A DNA stretch of 21,907 nucleotides from JACDBD01 sp050743385 (lineage in GTDB: Bacteria > Actinomycetota > Acidimicrobiia > IMCC26256 > JACDBD01): assembly GCA_050743385.1 (NCBI GenBank), contig JBOGFJ010000322.1:1-21907 (forward strand), written 5' to 3'. Positions 1 to 7,838 of the stretch are shown piece by piece (the stretch's first letter is position 1; each line of letters opens with the position of its first letter). The notes beneath the pieces are model-generated. The model was not told the origin of the DNA. It ran no database searches and saw only the letters and a list, made by a program, of their open reading frames with translations. A program made the translations under genes and the position numbers.

Positions 1-39
1 CAGCAGCACCGCGGCCAGCCCTGCGGCGCAGCGCGTCAC
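1..39 (-). CDS. 5' end of an unidentified exported or membrane protein (partial, runs off left edge)
   Basis: Only the first 13 codons are in the window. A GTG at 39-37 overlaps the TGA stop of the upstream lipoprotein gene (38-36) by the 4-nt GTGA arrangement seen repeatedly in this locus. The frame stays open to the edge and reads MTRCAAGLAAVLL, a short basic start followed by a hydrophobic run that suits a signal peptide or first membrane segment. The start is inferred from the overlap and this hydrophobic N-terminus. Nothing can be said about function, and a chance open frame of this length cannot be excluded. Confidence 0.45.
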   Translation of the reverse strand, partial: MTRCAAGLAAVLL

Positions 40-1424
40 GGAAGGTCCACGACCACCAAGACGACTTCGCCCCACGGCTCGGTACGGTCGGCGCCGGCGT
101 TGAGGCTGACGTACACGCGGTCACCCGACGGGTCGACGGCAACGCTGTAGCTCCCGCCCAGGGTGAGCCCGAGCTCCTGCTCGGCCAGCTCGTTGAGCTC
201 GACCACCGTGGTGTGCTCGCCCGTCTCGGTGTCGACCGCGATCAGCGGTGTGCCCCCCAGCTCGGCGGAGTCGCCGTGCGCGCCGGGCACGTAGAAGAAC
301 CGATCGCCGTCGGGGTGGAGCGCGAGCGAAGCGGTGTAGCCCTCCGCGGCGCCCAGGTCGTCGATCGCACCGTCGGGGCGAAGGGCGAACAGGTTCGCCG
401 GGCGCTCGGTCACCCCGTACACCGTGCCGTCGGGGGCCGGGCGCGTCGACGCCCGCAGGAAGCCGCCCGGCAACGGCTCGGGGTGCATCCGCAGCTCCTG
501 CGCGCCGGGCTCGTACACGAGGAGTCGGCTTCCGACCGCGGACACGTACGCGGTGCCGTCGTCGGTGACGATGATGTTGCGGAACCCGTTCAGCCGCTCG
601 TCGTCGGCGCGGAACGCGACCTCACCCGCGGCCGTGTCGTAGGCGAAGAAGGCACCCTGCTTGCTCCCGGCCGTTTCCTCCGGCGCCGGGACCACGGCCT
701 CCCCGTACACGAGATCCTCGGGGCCGGGCCCGGCCAGCGACGGGATCCCGTGCTCGGAGAGCGGGGCACCGAGCGCGTCGAGCTCCAGCGTCGCCGTGTC
801 GAGGCGGAGAAGGAGGTCACCGCGATAGCTGCGGCCGAACTCGATGCCCTGGTCGGTGCCCCAATAGGTGCCGACGTAGGCCTCGCCGCAGGCACCCGCA
901 ACGATCTGGCCGTGGATCTTGCCGTATCCCCACTCGCCGTCCTCGTGCTCGACCTGCGACAGCACGTCGGTGAAGCGTGTGATTCGACCGCGCTCGGGGT
1001 CGTACACGAAGAAATAGGAGTTCCCGTTGCGACCGAGGTGGTCGCCGATCCCGGAGACGAAGCGGCCGTCGGCCAGCACCAGGCCCTGCCCCCATTGCGA
1101 CCAGGGATCGCCGTCGTAATCCGGCCGGGGATAGACGACGGCCTCCACGGCGGGGCTTTCGCCATTGCCTTGTTGGAGCGTCACGGCATCCGCCCCCGGT
1201 CCCGAGGGCTGGGCCGGCTCGCCCGCAGGGTCGCACCTGTCACCGCGCGCCTCGTCCGTGGAGACGGCTGCATCGGGCGCCGGCTCGCCGTCGCCCGACT
1301 CGGGCGCGCTGGCACACGCGCCCGCGACGACGAGGGCGGCGACGAAGAGGGCGAGACGACGAATGACGGGCGACCACCGACCAGCGGCCGCGCCGAATTG
1401 CGCGCGCCCGTGCAGATCGGCCAT
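36..1424 (-). CDS. Secreted lipoprotein with beta-propeller-like repeats
   Basis: 462 residues. The ATG at 1424 was chosen because it directly precedes a lipoprotein signal: basic residues (VIRR, 20-23), a hydrophobic core (24-34) and a lipobox-like AGAC with Cys37, followed by an acidic/Pro-rich linker. The frame stays open further upstream to 1640, but that would overlap the divergent pyruvyl transferase gene and bury the signal. The mature part has recurring blade-like units with Asp-Gly turns (TDDGTAYVS, APDGTVYGV, HPDGDRFFYV, DPSGDRVYVS), resembling SMP-30/YVTN/TolB-like beta-propellers. It is probably anchored outside the membrane; its ligand or activity is unknown. It is divergent from the pyruvyl transferase across 48 bp and overlaps the next gene downstream by GTGA. 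A role tied to the surface glycan is possible but rests only on location. Confidence 0.8.
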   Translation of the reverse strand: MADLHGRAQFGAAAGRWSPVIRRLALFVAALVVAGACASAPESGDGEPAPDAAVSTDEARGDRCDPAGEPAQPSGPGADAVTLQQGNGESPAVEAVVYPRPDYDGDPWSQWGQGLVLADGRFVSGIGDHLGRNGNSYFFVYDPERGRITRFTDVLSQVEHEDGEWGYGKIHGQIVAGACGEAYVGTYWGTDQGIEFGRSYRGDLLLRLDTATLELDALGAPLSEHGIPSLAGPGPEDLVYGEAVVPAPEETAGSKQGAFFAYDTAAGEVAFRADDERLNGFRNIIVTDDGTAYVSAVGSRLLVYEPGAQELRMHPEPLPGGFLRASTRPAPDGTVYGVTERPANLFALRPDGAIDDLGAAEGYTASLALHPDGDRFFYVPGAHGDSAELGGTPLIAVDTETGEHTTVVELNELAEQELGLTLGGSYSVAVDPSGDRVYVSLNAGADRTEPWGEVVLVVVDLP

Positions 1425-1431
1425 GACTGCC

Positions 1432-1437
1432 AACCTA
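1432..1437 (-). promoter_or_regulatory. Candidate leaderless -10 box for the lipoprotein gene
   Basis: On the minus strand TAGGTT (TAnnnT) lies exactly 7 nt before the ATG at 1424, the spacing at which transcription would begin on or next to the start codon. No convincing Shine-Dalgarno precedes this ATG. There is no clear TTGACA-like -35 at 16-18 nt. TAnnnT boxes at this spacing are a known signature of leaderless genes in Actinobacteria; the assignment here is inference. Confidence 0.35.
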
Positions 1438-1472
1438 ACCTGTCGACACCTCGAGCTTCGGTCGGAGCCGCT

Positions 1473-2729
1473 TTGAGCGCTGCACGCGGGATCGTCATCG
1501 GAAACGTCTTCAGTGACCACAACCGTGGCGGTGCCGCGCTCACCGCCGTCTGCATCCGAGCCGTCCAGCAGGCCTTCCCGGGACATCCCATCGCGGTGAT
1601 CGTCGTTGCTCAGCCGGGGCAGCAGCTCGCGCAGTCGCATGGCCAGACGATGCAGCGCTTCCCCGATGTCGAGCTTCTCCCACCGGCCTACCCGGCTCCA
1701 CCAGGTCGCTTGGCCGGACTACGCGCCACGCTGCGTTCTCTCTGGGCGGTCGCTCGGGGCAAGCCGGCGGGTGGTTCCGAGTCGCTGCGGCGGATCGCCG
1801 CCGCGGAGCTCGTCGTCAGCCGGGGTGGGTACATCTTCGTCGACCGGCAGGGTTTCGGGGGGCTGCTCGCGCTCTGGCACACGGCGTTCCCGATCATCTA
1901 CGCCAGCCGGCTCGGCATCCCGACCGTGGTGTTCTCCTCGTCGATCGGTCCCTTCCGGGATCGAAAGTCGCGGATGCTGAACCGCTGGATCCTTCGCCGC
2001 GCGACGCTGGTGCTCGCACGCGACCCGCGCTCGTACCGCACCGCGCGCGTCCTCGGCGTGCCGTTCGATCGGGTTCGCGAGGTGCCGGACAGCGTTTTTG
2101 CGTTGGATCCGCCGACGGTCGAGCAGTGCCGTGAGGCCGCCCGCCGGCACGCGCTGGAGGGTGCCGTCGGGGTCGTGACGGTGCGATCCCTCGTTCCCCC
2201 GCGTGAACGCGATCGATTCCTGGACCGGCTCGCCGAGGCGTTGGGGATTGCCATCGCCGAGGGGCTCGTCGACCGCATCGCGGTCGTCGATCAGCTGTCG
2301 GGCGGCGAAGCTCGGGATTCGGCCGATCTCCTCGCCCGCCTACCCGACGACCGCGCCACGCTTATCAGCGGAGACCTCTCGCCGACCGACCTGATGTCCC
2401 TGTACGGCTCGGTCCGGTTCGTGGTCGGGTGCCGTCTGCACTCGACGATCTTCGCGATGATCGCCGGCACGCCGGCGGTCGTGGTCTCCCTGACCGAGGA
2501 GAAGGCCCAGGGCATTTTCGAATCACTCGGGCTCGCGCACTTCCTCGTCGAGGCCGACTTCCGGCCTCGCGAGCTCGTCGGTCTCCTGCACGAGATCGTG
2601 GAAGGTGGTGCAGCTACCCGAGCGCGAGTAGCCACGGCGGTGGGGGAGGCGCGACAGCGCGTCCAAGCGCTCCCGGATCTGCTGGAGAAGGTGCCGCATC
2701 GCCCCTCACAGACCAGCGGCGCGATCTGA
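1473..2729 (+). CDS. Polysaccharide pyruvyl transferase family protein
   Basis: 418 residues. Members of this family transfer pyruvate from phosphoenolpyruvate to a sugar hydroxyl pair as a ketal, making a polymer acidic. Visible landmarks: an N-terminal NVFSDHNRGGAALT (11-24) in place of the usual N-x-GD nucleotide-fold start; SRGGY (116-120); SSSIGPF (155-161), matching the family's GQSIGP block; ARDPRSY (182-188); PDSVF (205-209); and the C-terminal GCRLHSTIFAMIAGTPAV (319-336), the most diagnostic block. The start is TTG at 1473, preceded by GGAG with a 5-nt gap. The open frame extends back to 213, but that part is antisense to the lipoprotein gene and has no family similarity. It converges on the operon's last gene with only 6 bp between stops. 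Polymer and acceptor sugar are unknown. Confidence 0.88.
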   Translation: MSAARGIVIGNVFSDHNRGGAALTAVCIRAVQQAFPGHPIAVIVVAQPGQQLAQSHGQTMQRFPDVELLPPAYPAPPGRLAGLRATLRSLWAVARGKPAGGSESLRRIAAAELVVSRGGYIFVDRQGFGGLLALWHTAFPIIYASRLGIPTVVFSSSIGPFRDRKSRMLNRWILRRATLVLARDPRSYRTARVLGVPFDRVREVPDSVFALDPPTVEQCREAARRHALEGAVGVVTVRSLVPPRERDRFLDRLAEALGIAIAEGLVDRIAVVDQLSGGEARDSADLLARLPDDRATLISGDLSPTDLMSLYGSVRFVVGCRLHSTIFAMIAGTPAVVVSLTEEKAQGIFESLGLAHFLVEADFRPRELVGLLHEIVEGGAATRARVATAVGEARQRVQALPDLLEKVPHRPSQTSGAI

Positions 2730-2735
2730 CGCGGC

Positions 2736-3896
2736 TCAGCGGGTGGCGGGACGGGCGCGCTCGACCACGGTGTCGTACAGCTGCGCCATCGCGTCAGCGG
2801 AGAGCTCCATCGTGAACCGCTCCTCGAAGAGCTCGCGGCTGCGACGACCCATCGCTCCTCGCCGCGCCGAATCGAGTGACAGCTCCCGGCATCTGTCGGC
2901 CAGCGCTTCGGCGTCGTCGACGGGGAACACCAACGCGTTCTCGTTCACATCGAGGATCGAAGTCACTGTTGCGATCTCAGCAGCCACGACCGGCAGGCCG
3001 AGGGCGAGCGCCTCGATCACCGCACCCGGCATGCCTTCATAGCGCGACGGGAACGCGAAGATATCGGCGGCGGCGAGGATGTCGCCGACGTCCTTGCGGT
3101 GGCCGAGGAAGCGGAAGCGATCGCCGAGTCCGAGCGCAGCGTGGAGCGTCCTCAGCTCGGTCGTGGCGCGCCCGTCGCGACCCGCCTGGACGACCACGAC
3201 ATCCAGGTCGCGGCTGATGGACGCGGTCGCCCGGAGAAGCGTGTCGATCCCCTTCTGGTGCTCGTGGCGGGCGAGGTTCGCGATGACGAAGCTGCCGGCG
3301 CCGATTGCCAGCGCCTCGCGCGCGGTTGCGCTCCGCTCCTCGCTCCTCCTGCCGAGCGAGCTGCCGTCACGGCCGCGCTCGATCACGGTGATCATCGACG
3401 GCGGCACGCCCAGGCTCGAAGCGGTGTGCCGGGCCACCGGCTGTGATACCGCGTGGAACCGGTCGACCCATCGAGCGGTCGCCTTGTCGACGAGGCGCAC
3501 GGCCGCGAGCTTCCGGGCGCTGAGCTGGGGGTTGACGAGCCGCTCGGGGATGTAGCTCGTGTTCACGATGCTGTTCACGAGCGGAGGGCCTCCGCGGGCG
3601 CGCACGATCCGTGCTCGCAGGTCCGAAGCGAAGAGCATGGAATGGACGAGATCCGGCTTCACCTCTCGAATGACGGATCGCAACGCGCGGACCTGTCCGG
3701 GGAGGCGGCGGGGCGCGATGACGCGGACGTCGACGCCGCGTCGCCTGAGCGACTGCTCGACGCCCTCCTCACCCCTGCTCTTGAGGATGACGACGGTCGA
3801 CTGGACGCCGCGGTCAGCGAGAGGTTGCAACAGATCGGCGAGCGACGACTCGGTCCCACCCTCACCGAGCGCGTCGATGACGTAGAGAACCCTCAC
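2736..3896 (-). CDS. GT4 family glycosyltransferase (GT-B fold), last gene of the operon
   Basis: 386 residues, normal for GT4. It should transfer a nucleotide-activated sugar to a lipid-linked acceptor at the cytoplasmic membrane face. The N-terminus VLYVIDALGEGGTESSLADL has the GG(T/A)E signature of GT4 enzymes. The donor domain has ARHEHQKGIDTLLRA (209-223), with the phosphate-contacting Lys at 215, FLGHRKDV (263-270), and the EX7E pair Glu287/Glu295 in SRYEGMPGAVIEALALG. The usual NGvD loop is replaced by IERGRD (172-177), which is unusual. The start is GTG at 3896 because it overlaps the upstream TGA as GTGA and places MRVLYVID at the N-terminus; an ATG 27 codons earlier lies inside the upstream gene. 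Donor and acceptor cannot be told. Confidence 0.88.
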   Translation of the reverse strand: MRVLYVIDALGEGGTESSLADLLQPLADRGVQSTVVILKSRGEEGVEQSLRRRGVDVRVIAPRRLPGQVRALRSVIREVKPDLVHSMLFASDLRARIVRARGGPPLVNSIVNTSYIPERLVNPQLSARKLAAVRLVDKATARWVDRFHAVSQPVARHTASSLGVPPSMITVIERGRDGSSLGRRSEERSATAREALAIGAGSFVIANLARHEHQKGIDTLLRATASISRDLDVVVVQAGRDGRATTELRTLHAALGLGDRFRFLGHRKDVGDILAAADIFAFPSRYEGMPGAVIEALALGLPVVAAEIATVTSILDVNENALVFPVDDAEALADRCRELSLDSARRGAMGRRSRELFEERFTMELSADAMAQLYDTVVERARPATR

Positions 3897-5575
3897 GACC
3901 TCGCCCGGCGTACGGCGAGCCGCCCGATGCGAGCGCGCAGCTCGCCCACGGTCGCCACGGGGCAGATCTCCGCCCACTTGGCGTCGATCAGCGTGCGGTC
4001 ATCGACGGACGAGAGTGTGTGACAGCCGGTGGCACCGGCCCAGGTTCCGTGCGGCCGCAGGGTGCTGACGGGGCGTTCCTCGAACTCGTGAGGGGTGAGC
4101 CTCTCGATCCGGTTGACGACGATGCCGCCGCCGTAGGTCACCGAGCAGTCCTGTGCCGGACGGTGCAACGCCCCGCCGACGACGAAGGGCGTGCCGGCCG
4201 GACGGGCGGAACGGACGTCCACCTTGACCGGGTTCGCGAGGTGAGGCTCCCAGGGCCCGCCGAGCGCGCGGGCATGCCAGACGTGCAGGTGGCTCATCGG
4301 GCCCCGGTCGCCGTCGGTGAAGAACAGCCACCAGTGGTCGTCGTGCTGGACGAGTGTGGGATCGATGGCGTGCACGTCCGGCACGAGAAGCCGCATCGTC
4401 CGCAGTCCGCGATCGGTGAGCTCGAAGCTCTGGACGCCCGCGTCCCCCGCGATCTGGGGGAAACAGAGCGAGCGTCCATCGGCGACGAGCGTGAACGGAT
4501 AGGACGCATGGGCAGCGATCGGAGCGTCGACGGGCTGCATCCGGGGCGACGCCTCGCGGGGGTCGATGCGGACGAGACGCCCCTGGCGGGAGCGGTACGA
4601 GAAGTGCTCTGCGAGGACGCTACCCGTGCTGGGATCCGGGAACGGGTCCGCCACGTACTCACATCGGGGAACCCCGGCGGCGATCCACCGCGGATCCGCC
4701 GCGCCATGCTGCGCGACGTCGGCGATGGGAGCATCGACAACGCCGATGCGCCACCGGTCGGTGAGCACGATCGACCGCGTCTGCCCCTTCAGCCAGTTGC
4801 GTCCGAGACGCCCCACGAACCCCACCATCTGGCCAGTCGTCGGATTGTGGTCGATCGGTGCGTGCGAGGTTGTCGGCGGGGCCGCGGTCCGGCTGGTCCT
4901 TCCGGCGAGAACCTCGCGGCACATCTGCGCCGGCCAGTGCGCACCGCCGAAGAGCACGCGATCGAGGTTGCGCACGTACGAATGCTTCACCGTTGCGAAC
5001 CAGCCCTGCTGGAGCACGACACCACCGTCGAGACGATCGGTCAGCCGTTGGAGCACCGCGCCGGTCACGTCGTCGTCGCGGTCGATCTCCCAGAATGCCG
5101 GCGGCCCACCTCGGTAGCGCTCGATGTCGCCGTGGTGGAACGACCACACACCGAACGGGGCGATGTCGAGGATCTGTCCGCGGATGATCCCGTACGCGAA
5201 CCGAAGGATGATGTCGGGTGCGTGGTCCCGGATGGTCGCGAGATCGTCGTCGCTGAAGTGCTCGGACCATTTTCCCCGGCGCTCGACCCGTGCTCTGAGC
5301 ACCGTCGCGGCGTCGAGCTCGTTCGAGAGGTCGACTTGCCCGAGAGCGGCGGATCGGCGCGCGACCCAACGGTTGTTGTACACGCGCCAGAGCAGCGCCG
5401 GGTCCTGCCATCGGCGCCGGCGGCGATCCGCCGCCTCCGCCCGCCGGGGGTCGACGATGAGCAGCGGAACGGAGACGCCTGGCACCGCGAGCAGGTCGCG
5501 CAACGCGAGTGCCTGCCATGCGGGGAAGCTCGTGCCATGGCCCATCACCGCGACACTGAGCGTTCGGGAGCTCAA
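3893..5575 (-). CDS. Two-domain protein: formyltransferase-like N-terminus plus GINT1/GH43-like beta-propeller C-terminus
   Basis: 560 residues from a TTG at 5575, which has GGAG 7 nt upstream and overlaps the previous stop as TTGA; an ATG at 5605 is the alternative. Residues about 1-225 resemble the formyltransferase N-terminal fold: DIILRFAYGIIRGQIL (121-136), FHHGDIERYRGGPPAFWEI (146-164), corresponding by eye to the HxSLLPxxRGxxP block, and LDGGVVL (182-188), corresponding to LDxG. The Asn of the classic Asn-His-Asp centre appears to be Ser145; His and Asp are kept. Residues about 270-530 hold Trp/Asp-rich blades (IDPTLVQHDDHWWLFFTDGD; LHVWHARALGGPWEPH), as in the N-terminal domain of plant glucosamine inositolphosphorylceramide transferase (GINT1) and GH43-type propellers. 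Related two-domain proteins are known, usually unannotated. N-formylation of an amino sugar or transfer of a sugar are both possible; the real reaction is unknown. Confidence 0.72.
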   Translation of the reverse strand: MSSRTLSVAVMGHGTSFPAWQALALRDLLAVPGVSVPLLIVDPRRAEAADRRRRRWQDPALLWRVYNNRWVARRSAALGQVDLSNELDAATVLRARVERRGKWSEHFSDDDLATIRDHAPDIILRFAYGIIRGQILDIAPFGVWSFHHGDIERYRGGPPAFWEIDRDDDVTGAVLQRLTDRLDGGVVLQQGWFATVKHSYVRNLDRVLFGGAHWPAQMCREVLAGRTSRTAAPPTTSHAPIDHNPTTGQMVGFVGRLGRNWLKGQTRSIVLTDRWRIGVVDAPIADVAQHGAADPRWIAAGVPRCEYVADPFPDPSTGSVLAEHFSYRSRQGRLVRIDPREASPRMQPVDAPIAAHASYPFTLVADGRSLCFPQIAGDAGVQSFELTDRGLRTMRLLVPDVHAIDPTLVQHDDHWWLFFTDGDRGPMSHLHVWHARALGGPWEPHLANPVKVDVRSARPAGTPFVVGGALHRPAQDCSVTYGGGIVVNRIERLTPHEFEERPVSTLRPHGTWAGATGCHTLSSVDDRTLIDAKWAEICPVATVGELRARIGRLAVRRARS

Positions 5576-6669
5576 CCGCACACTCCGGCGAGGAGATCGT
5601 CCCATTGCGGGGCGACAACGGCCATGTCGAACGTCGCCAAGCAGTGCTCTCGGGCTGCCTGACCCATCTCCGAAGCCCGTGCGAGGGCGTGCCGCAGGCT
5701 CGCGGCCATCTCACCGGGCTGTCGAGGAGGGACGAGCAGCCCGGTCTCGCCCGCGACGACGATCTCGCGTACCGACCCGACGTCGGTGGCAACGACGGGA
5801 AGTCCGGCGAACGCCGCCTCGATGAGGACGCCCGGAAGGCCCTCGGTCAGGCTCGGGAGCACGAGCGCGTCCGCGGCCGCGAGCCAGGTCTCGGGATCGT
5901 CGACGGGGCCCACGAAGTGAACCCGGCCGGCGGCGAGCTCCGCGGCCAGCCGCTCGAGAGGAGCATGATCGCGGCCGTCGCCCGCGACCACCAGGATCGT
6001 CTCGCGGGGTTCTGACTTCAGCTGGGCGACGGCGCGTATCGCGGTGGCGACGTCCTTCTCGGGGCTCAGGGTTCCCAGATACAGGATCACGGCCGCGTCT
6101 CGCGGAAGGCGCAGGCAGTGCCGGACGGAGTCCTGGACGGCGCGGTCCGTCGCGTGGAACCTCTCGGCCGGCACGCCGTTGGGGATCACGCAGAGCTTGT
6201 GCTCGGGGAGCCCGTAGATGCGGGCGAGCGCATCGGCGTTCTTGCTCGTGAGTGCCACCACGGCGCGTGTGCGCCGCAGAGCGCTCGCCGTCCGAAACCG
6301 CCGCGCTCGCGTGGTTGCCCAGTACGAAGGATCCCCGACGTTGCGGTACACGAGCGGCACGCCCGTCCCCGCGAGAGCGAGCGCCGTCATCGGGAGGGTC
6401 GTCGAGCCGTGCGCGATCACGGCGCCCGCGGCCTTGCTCCTGCGGCGCAGTGCGGCCAGGGTGCCGGCGCTGCGCCGGGATCGGCCGAGAACGGGAACGG
6501 GCAGCCCGACGGTGTCCGAGCCGGGCGCCAGCGCGACGGCCTCTCCTGCGCGTCCCCGGGCCGTCAACGCCGAGTTGAGCTGACAGCCGAACACCTCCGC
6601 TCCGCGTCGGTCGTTCGATGTGATCACGTGGAGCAGCGGCGCTCCATGAGCCGTCCGCGCTCCGGTCAC
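5572..6669 (-). CDS. GT4 family glycosyltransferase
   Basis: 365 residues. Its N-terminal Rossmann part begins LLHVITSNDRRGAEVFGCQL (12-31), with RGAE standing for the usual GGxE. The donor half has VIPNGV (161-166), YLGTLSPEKDVATAIRA (197-213) with Lys205, HFVGP (251-255), and Glu276/Glu284 in LTEGLPGVLIEAAFAGLPVV, the EX7E motif. These support a retaining GT-B sugar transferase acting on the growing glycan at the cytoplasmic membrane. The GTG start at 6669 overlaps the aminotransferase stop as GTGA. VYRNVGDPSYW (108-118), just before the domain linker, probably shapes the acceptor site. Substrates cannot be assigned. Confidence 0.9.
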   Translation of the reverse strand: MTGARTAHGAPLLHVITSNDRRGAEVFGCQLNSALTARGRAGEAVALAPGSDTVGLPVPVLGRSRRSAGTLAALRRRSKAAGAVIAHGSTTLPMTALALAGTGVPLVYRNVGDPSYWATTRARRFRTASALRRTRAVVALTSKNADALARIYGLPEHKLCVIPNGVPAERFHATDRAVQDSVRHCLRLPRDAAVILYLGTLSPEKDVATAIRAVAQLKSEPRETILVVAGDGRDHAPLERLAAELAAGRVHFVGPVDDPETWLAAADALVLPSLTEGLPGVLIEAAFAGLPVVATDVGSVREIVVAGETGLLVPPRQPGEMAASLRHALARASEMGQAAREHCLATFDMAVVAPQWDDLLAGVCG

Positions 6670-7838
6670 TCGTCGCTCACCGCGCCCGTGATCTGGTCGG
6701 CGTGGGCGTGCACCGTTGCCATCACCTCCACGATGCGATCGACCACGCCCGGGTCGAGGTCGCGGTAGATGGGCAGGCTCACCACGTTTGCCGCCACATC
6801 GTCGGTGACCGGGAGGTTCACCGGCTGGGCGCCGGCGTGGGCGCGCTGCCGGTGCACCGGCGGGTCGAAGTACCGGCGGGTGTCCACCCCTTCGGCGCGC
6901 AGCGCGGCAACGAGCGCATCCCGGCCGGTGCCGAAATCGTGAGCGCTCACCCGCACCGTGAGATCCTTCCAGGTCGAACGGTCACCGATGTCGACGTGCT
7001 GCGGCTCGACGCCCGGGATCGTGCCGAGGCCGTCGATGTAGTGGCGGGCGAGTGTCTCCCGCGTCGCGATGTGCTCATCGAGCTCCGCGAGCGACTCGAG
7101 TGCGACCGCGGCATGAAGCTCCGACATGCGCGCGTTGAGTCCGACGAACCGGGTGTCGTAGTCGCCCGGGTTCCCGTAGTCGCGGCCGATCCGCACCGCG
7201 TCGGCCAAGTCGTCGCGCCCGGTTGCGACCAGGCCGCCCTCGGCGGCCGTCAGGGGTTTTGTCGGGCTCAGGCTGAAGACCTCGGCGTGGCCGAAGCCAC
7301 CCACCGGACGGCCGCCGCGGAGGGCGCCGAAGGCGTGGGCGGCGTCGAACACGGCCGGCACGCCCGCGGCTGCAGCGAGCTTCTCGACCGCGCCGGCGTC
7401 GCATGGCGCACCGAAGACATGCGTCGCCATCACCGCTCCCGCTCCCTCGAGGCGGTCGGAGGCGTCGGTGCAGTCCAACTGGAACGACTGCGGATCACAC
7501 TCCGCGAACGCGACGGGTAGGCCGTTCCAGGCGACCGCGTGCGGCCCCGCGGAGAAGGTGAAGCTCGGCGCGAGCACCGCCCCATCGAGCTCGAGCACCC
7601 GCAGGGCGAGCATGAGGCCGGCCGTGCACGATGCCACCCCGACGACGCGCCTGACCCCGAGGCGTTCGGCCGACCGGCGCTCGAGCTCGGCCACGAGCGG
7701 TCCGTTCGTCAGGATGCCCTTGTCGTACGAGGGGGCCAGCCGCCTCACCACGCGGTCGAGCGGTGGCGCGGGTGGCCGGGAGAGCGGGATCCCGTCGGGG
7801 AACGCCGGTCTTCCGCCCAGGAGCGCGGGAATGCTCAC
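6666..7838 (-). CDS. DegT/DnrJ/EryC1/StrS-family PLP-dependent aminotransferase
   Basis: 390 residues. The family transfers an amino group, usually from glutamate, to a keto-sugar nucleotide. Landmarks: a substrate-loop start YDKGILTNGPLVAELE (38-53), cofactor-ring residues in FDAAHAFGA (164-172), the Schiff-base lysine Lys194 in SLSPTKPLTAAEGG, GLNARMSELHAA (233-244), and a C-terminal RRYFDPPVH block. The GTG at 7838 was chosen: it overlaps the upstream TGA as GTGA and leaves SIPALLGGRPAF at the N-terminus, typical of the family. With the 4,6-dehydratase at 14603-16546 it could convert an NDP-4-keto-6-deoxysugar to the 4-amino sugar (PglE/WecE/PerA-type step). The product's stereochemistry cannot be read from the sequence. 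Confidence 0.9.
   Translation of the reverse strand: MSIPALLGGRPAFPDGIPLSRPPAPPLDRVVRRLAPSYDKGILTNGPLVAELERRSAERLGVRRVVGVASCTAGLMLALRVLELDGAVLAPSFTFSAGPHAVAWNGLPVAFAECDPQSFQLDCTDASDRLEGAGAVMATHVFGAPCDAGAVEKLAAAAGVPAVFDAAHAFGALRGGRPVGGFGHAEVFSLSPTKPLTAAEGGLVATGRDDLADAVRIGRDYGNPGDYDTRFVGLNARMSELHAAVALESLAELDEHIATRETLARHYIDGLGTIPGVEPQHVDIGDRSTWKDLTVRVSAHDFGTGRDALVAALRAEGVDTRRYFDPPVHRQRAHAGAQPVNLPVTDDVAANVVSLPIYRDLDPGVVDRIVEVMATVHAHADQITGAVSDE

Noticed and set aside
213..1472. Plus-strand extension upstream of the pyruvyl transferase
   Set aside because: It is antisense to the lipoprotein gene, has no family similarity, and a TTG with a good ribosome site exists at 1473.
4019..5662. Plus-strand open frame of about 547 codons
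   Set aside because: It is the mirror of the formyltransferase/propeller gene, whose reading has recognisable motifs; the plus-strand translation is low-complexity.
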